In this document: positions 63,384 to 64,000 of the stretch, piece by piece
Numbering within the stretch: the stretch's first letter is position 1
Layout: each line of letters begins with the position of its first letter
Origin: Thalassobaculum_A sp040219215
GTDB lineage: Bacteria > Pseudomonadota > Alphaproteobacteria > Thalassobaculales > Thalassobaculaceae
DNA length: 64,000 bases
NCBI RefSeq assembly: GCF_040219215.1
Contig: NZ_JAVJSX010000019.1
Coordinates: 1-64,000, forward strand
Direction: 5' to 3'
Made by a program: the position numbers and the translations under genes
The notes under the pieces: model-generated
Databases searched by the model: none
The model's input: the letters and a program-made list of their open reading frames with translations, nothing else
Told to the model about the DNA's origin: nothing

Positions 63384-64000
63384 GAAATCCGCGGAACCGT
63401 ACGCGGCCGCCCCGAATTGGATCACCGACCCGTTCCAGCCGCGCGAAGCGCTGGACCAGCCGACCGATCGCCACACGGCCCTCCATCCGCGCAAGGCTCA
63501 TCCCTGCGCAGGCGTGCGATCCGGAGCCGAAGGCAAGGTGCTTGTTCGGCGAACGCGCGATGTCGAGCCGTTCTGGATCCGTGAACACCGTCGGGTCGCG
63601 GTTGGCGGCACCGATGCCGATGTGGACGTAGGTACCGGCTTCCAGGATGTGGCCGGCGAACTCCAGGCGCTCAGCCACCCGGCGGTTGCCGAGCTGATTC
63701 GAGCTTTCGTAACGCAGGAATTCCTCAACGGCGCCGTTGATCAAATCCGGGTCGGCTCGGAGACGGGCCAGTTGGTCGGGATGATCAAGCAGGGCGGCAA
63801 CGCCGTTGCCGATCAGGTTGGTCGTGGTCTCGTGCCCTGCGTTGAGCAGGAAGATGCAGTTCTGGGTCAGTTCCTCAGGGGTCAGCAACTCCCCCGTCGT
63901 GGCATCCCCGGCGATCAGCGTGGACAACACGTCACTGCCGTCGAGCGCCAGGTCCCGCCGCCGGTCCGCGATCAGTTGGTCGAGATAGGCGGTGAACTCG
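63358..64000 (-). CDS. cytochrome P450, C-terminal part (runs out of window)
   Basis: The last 213 residues of a soluble bacterial P450. The I-helix LNAGHETTTN carries the oxygen-activating Thr, the ExxR motif is EEFLRYES, and the heme-binding loop is FGSGSHACAGMSLARME with the axial Cys. The gene starts beyond base 64000. It resembles CYP-type enzymes acting on small hydrophobic substrates. It converges with the EamA gene, overlapping by 26 bases. Confidence 0.92.
   Translation of the reverse strand, partial: EFTAYLDQLIADRRRDLALDGSDVLSTLIAGDATTGELLTPEELTQNCIFLLNAGHETTTNLIGNGVAALLDHPDQLARLRADPDLINGAVEEFLRYESSNQLGNRRVAERLEFAGHILEAGTYVHIGIGAANRDPTVFTDPERLDIARSPNKHLAFGSGSHACAGMSLARMEGRVAIGRLVQRFARLERVGDPIRGGRVRFRGFLSYPMRTG

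Overview
The window is GC-rich (strong G/C bias at third codon positions), densely coding on both strands, and full of ABC transporters, amino-acid and amine catabolism genes and a complete SUF operon. Gene content and codon bias suggest a free-living, probably marine or soil, alphaproteobacterium of the Rhodospirillales type. That placement is an inference from family content; no rRNA gene is present to confirm it. I saw no tRNA, rRNA, insertion sequence, CRISPR array, prophage gene or origin.

Layout. 1-613: 3' part of a PhzF-family gene with an apparent frameshift. 818-3312: a compact run (small SCP2-like protein, alpha/beta hydrolase, class II aldolase, YcgN-type cysteine-cluster protein). 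3385-6026: small membrane-anchored protein, PAS-domain protein, VOC protein, amidase. 6012-14830 (minus strand): a dipeptide/oligopeptide ABC transporter followed by an N-formylglutamate amidohydrolase, an N-acyl-D-amino-acid deacylase and a DUF2459 protein. A LysR regulator remnant lies just upstream of this operon, and an aspartoacylase-like deacylase and an AbrB-type membrane protein lie beyond it. Together these look like a locus for importing and deacylating N-acyl amino acids or small peptides. 17458-20966: secreted invasion-associated-locus-B-like protein, SDR, ChrA, and a small hypothetical gene.

21057-33691 is a polyamine locus. It holds a spermidine/putrescine ABC transporter (SBP, two permeases, ATPase) with a coupled lipase-like hydrolase, a class III aminotransferase, a soluble chemoreceptor, two divergent glutamine-synthetase-like gamma-glutamyl ligases, and a PuuB-like oxidase coupled to the second ligase. 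33707-36914: MmcQ-like protein, alanine dehydrogenase with a coupled but frameshifted DUF983 gene, EamA exporter, small protein. 36933-43811 (minus): an orphan AceE/transketolase-like enzyme, a FadL porin, a 3-hydroxyisobutyrate-dehydrogenase-like reductase and an Atm1-type ABC exporter. 44011-47125: GT61 glycosyltransferase, methyltransferase and 2OG-Fe(II) oxygenase. 47229-56195: PLP decarboxylase, cysteine synthase, SARP/TPR regulator, threonine aldolase, GST, a small basic protein, and a TPR-methyltransferase fusion.

56206-62312 (minus) is the SUF operon in the order Rrf2 regulator-sufB-sufC-sufD-sufS-sufT-sufA. A 31-bp near-perfect inverted repeat sits immediately before the regulator and is probably its operator. 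The window ends with an EamA exporter and the C-terminal part of a cytochrome P450.

The best leads for new biology are the SUF palindrome, the soluble chemoreceptor embedded in the polyamine locus, the peptide/N-acyl amino-acid locus with its broken LysR gene and strong intercistronic hairpin, and the TPR-methyltransferase and GT61-methyltransferase-oxygenase groups. I did not find an obvious wholly undescribed defence or mobile system.
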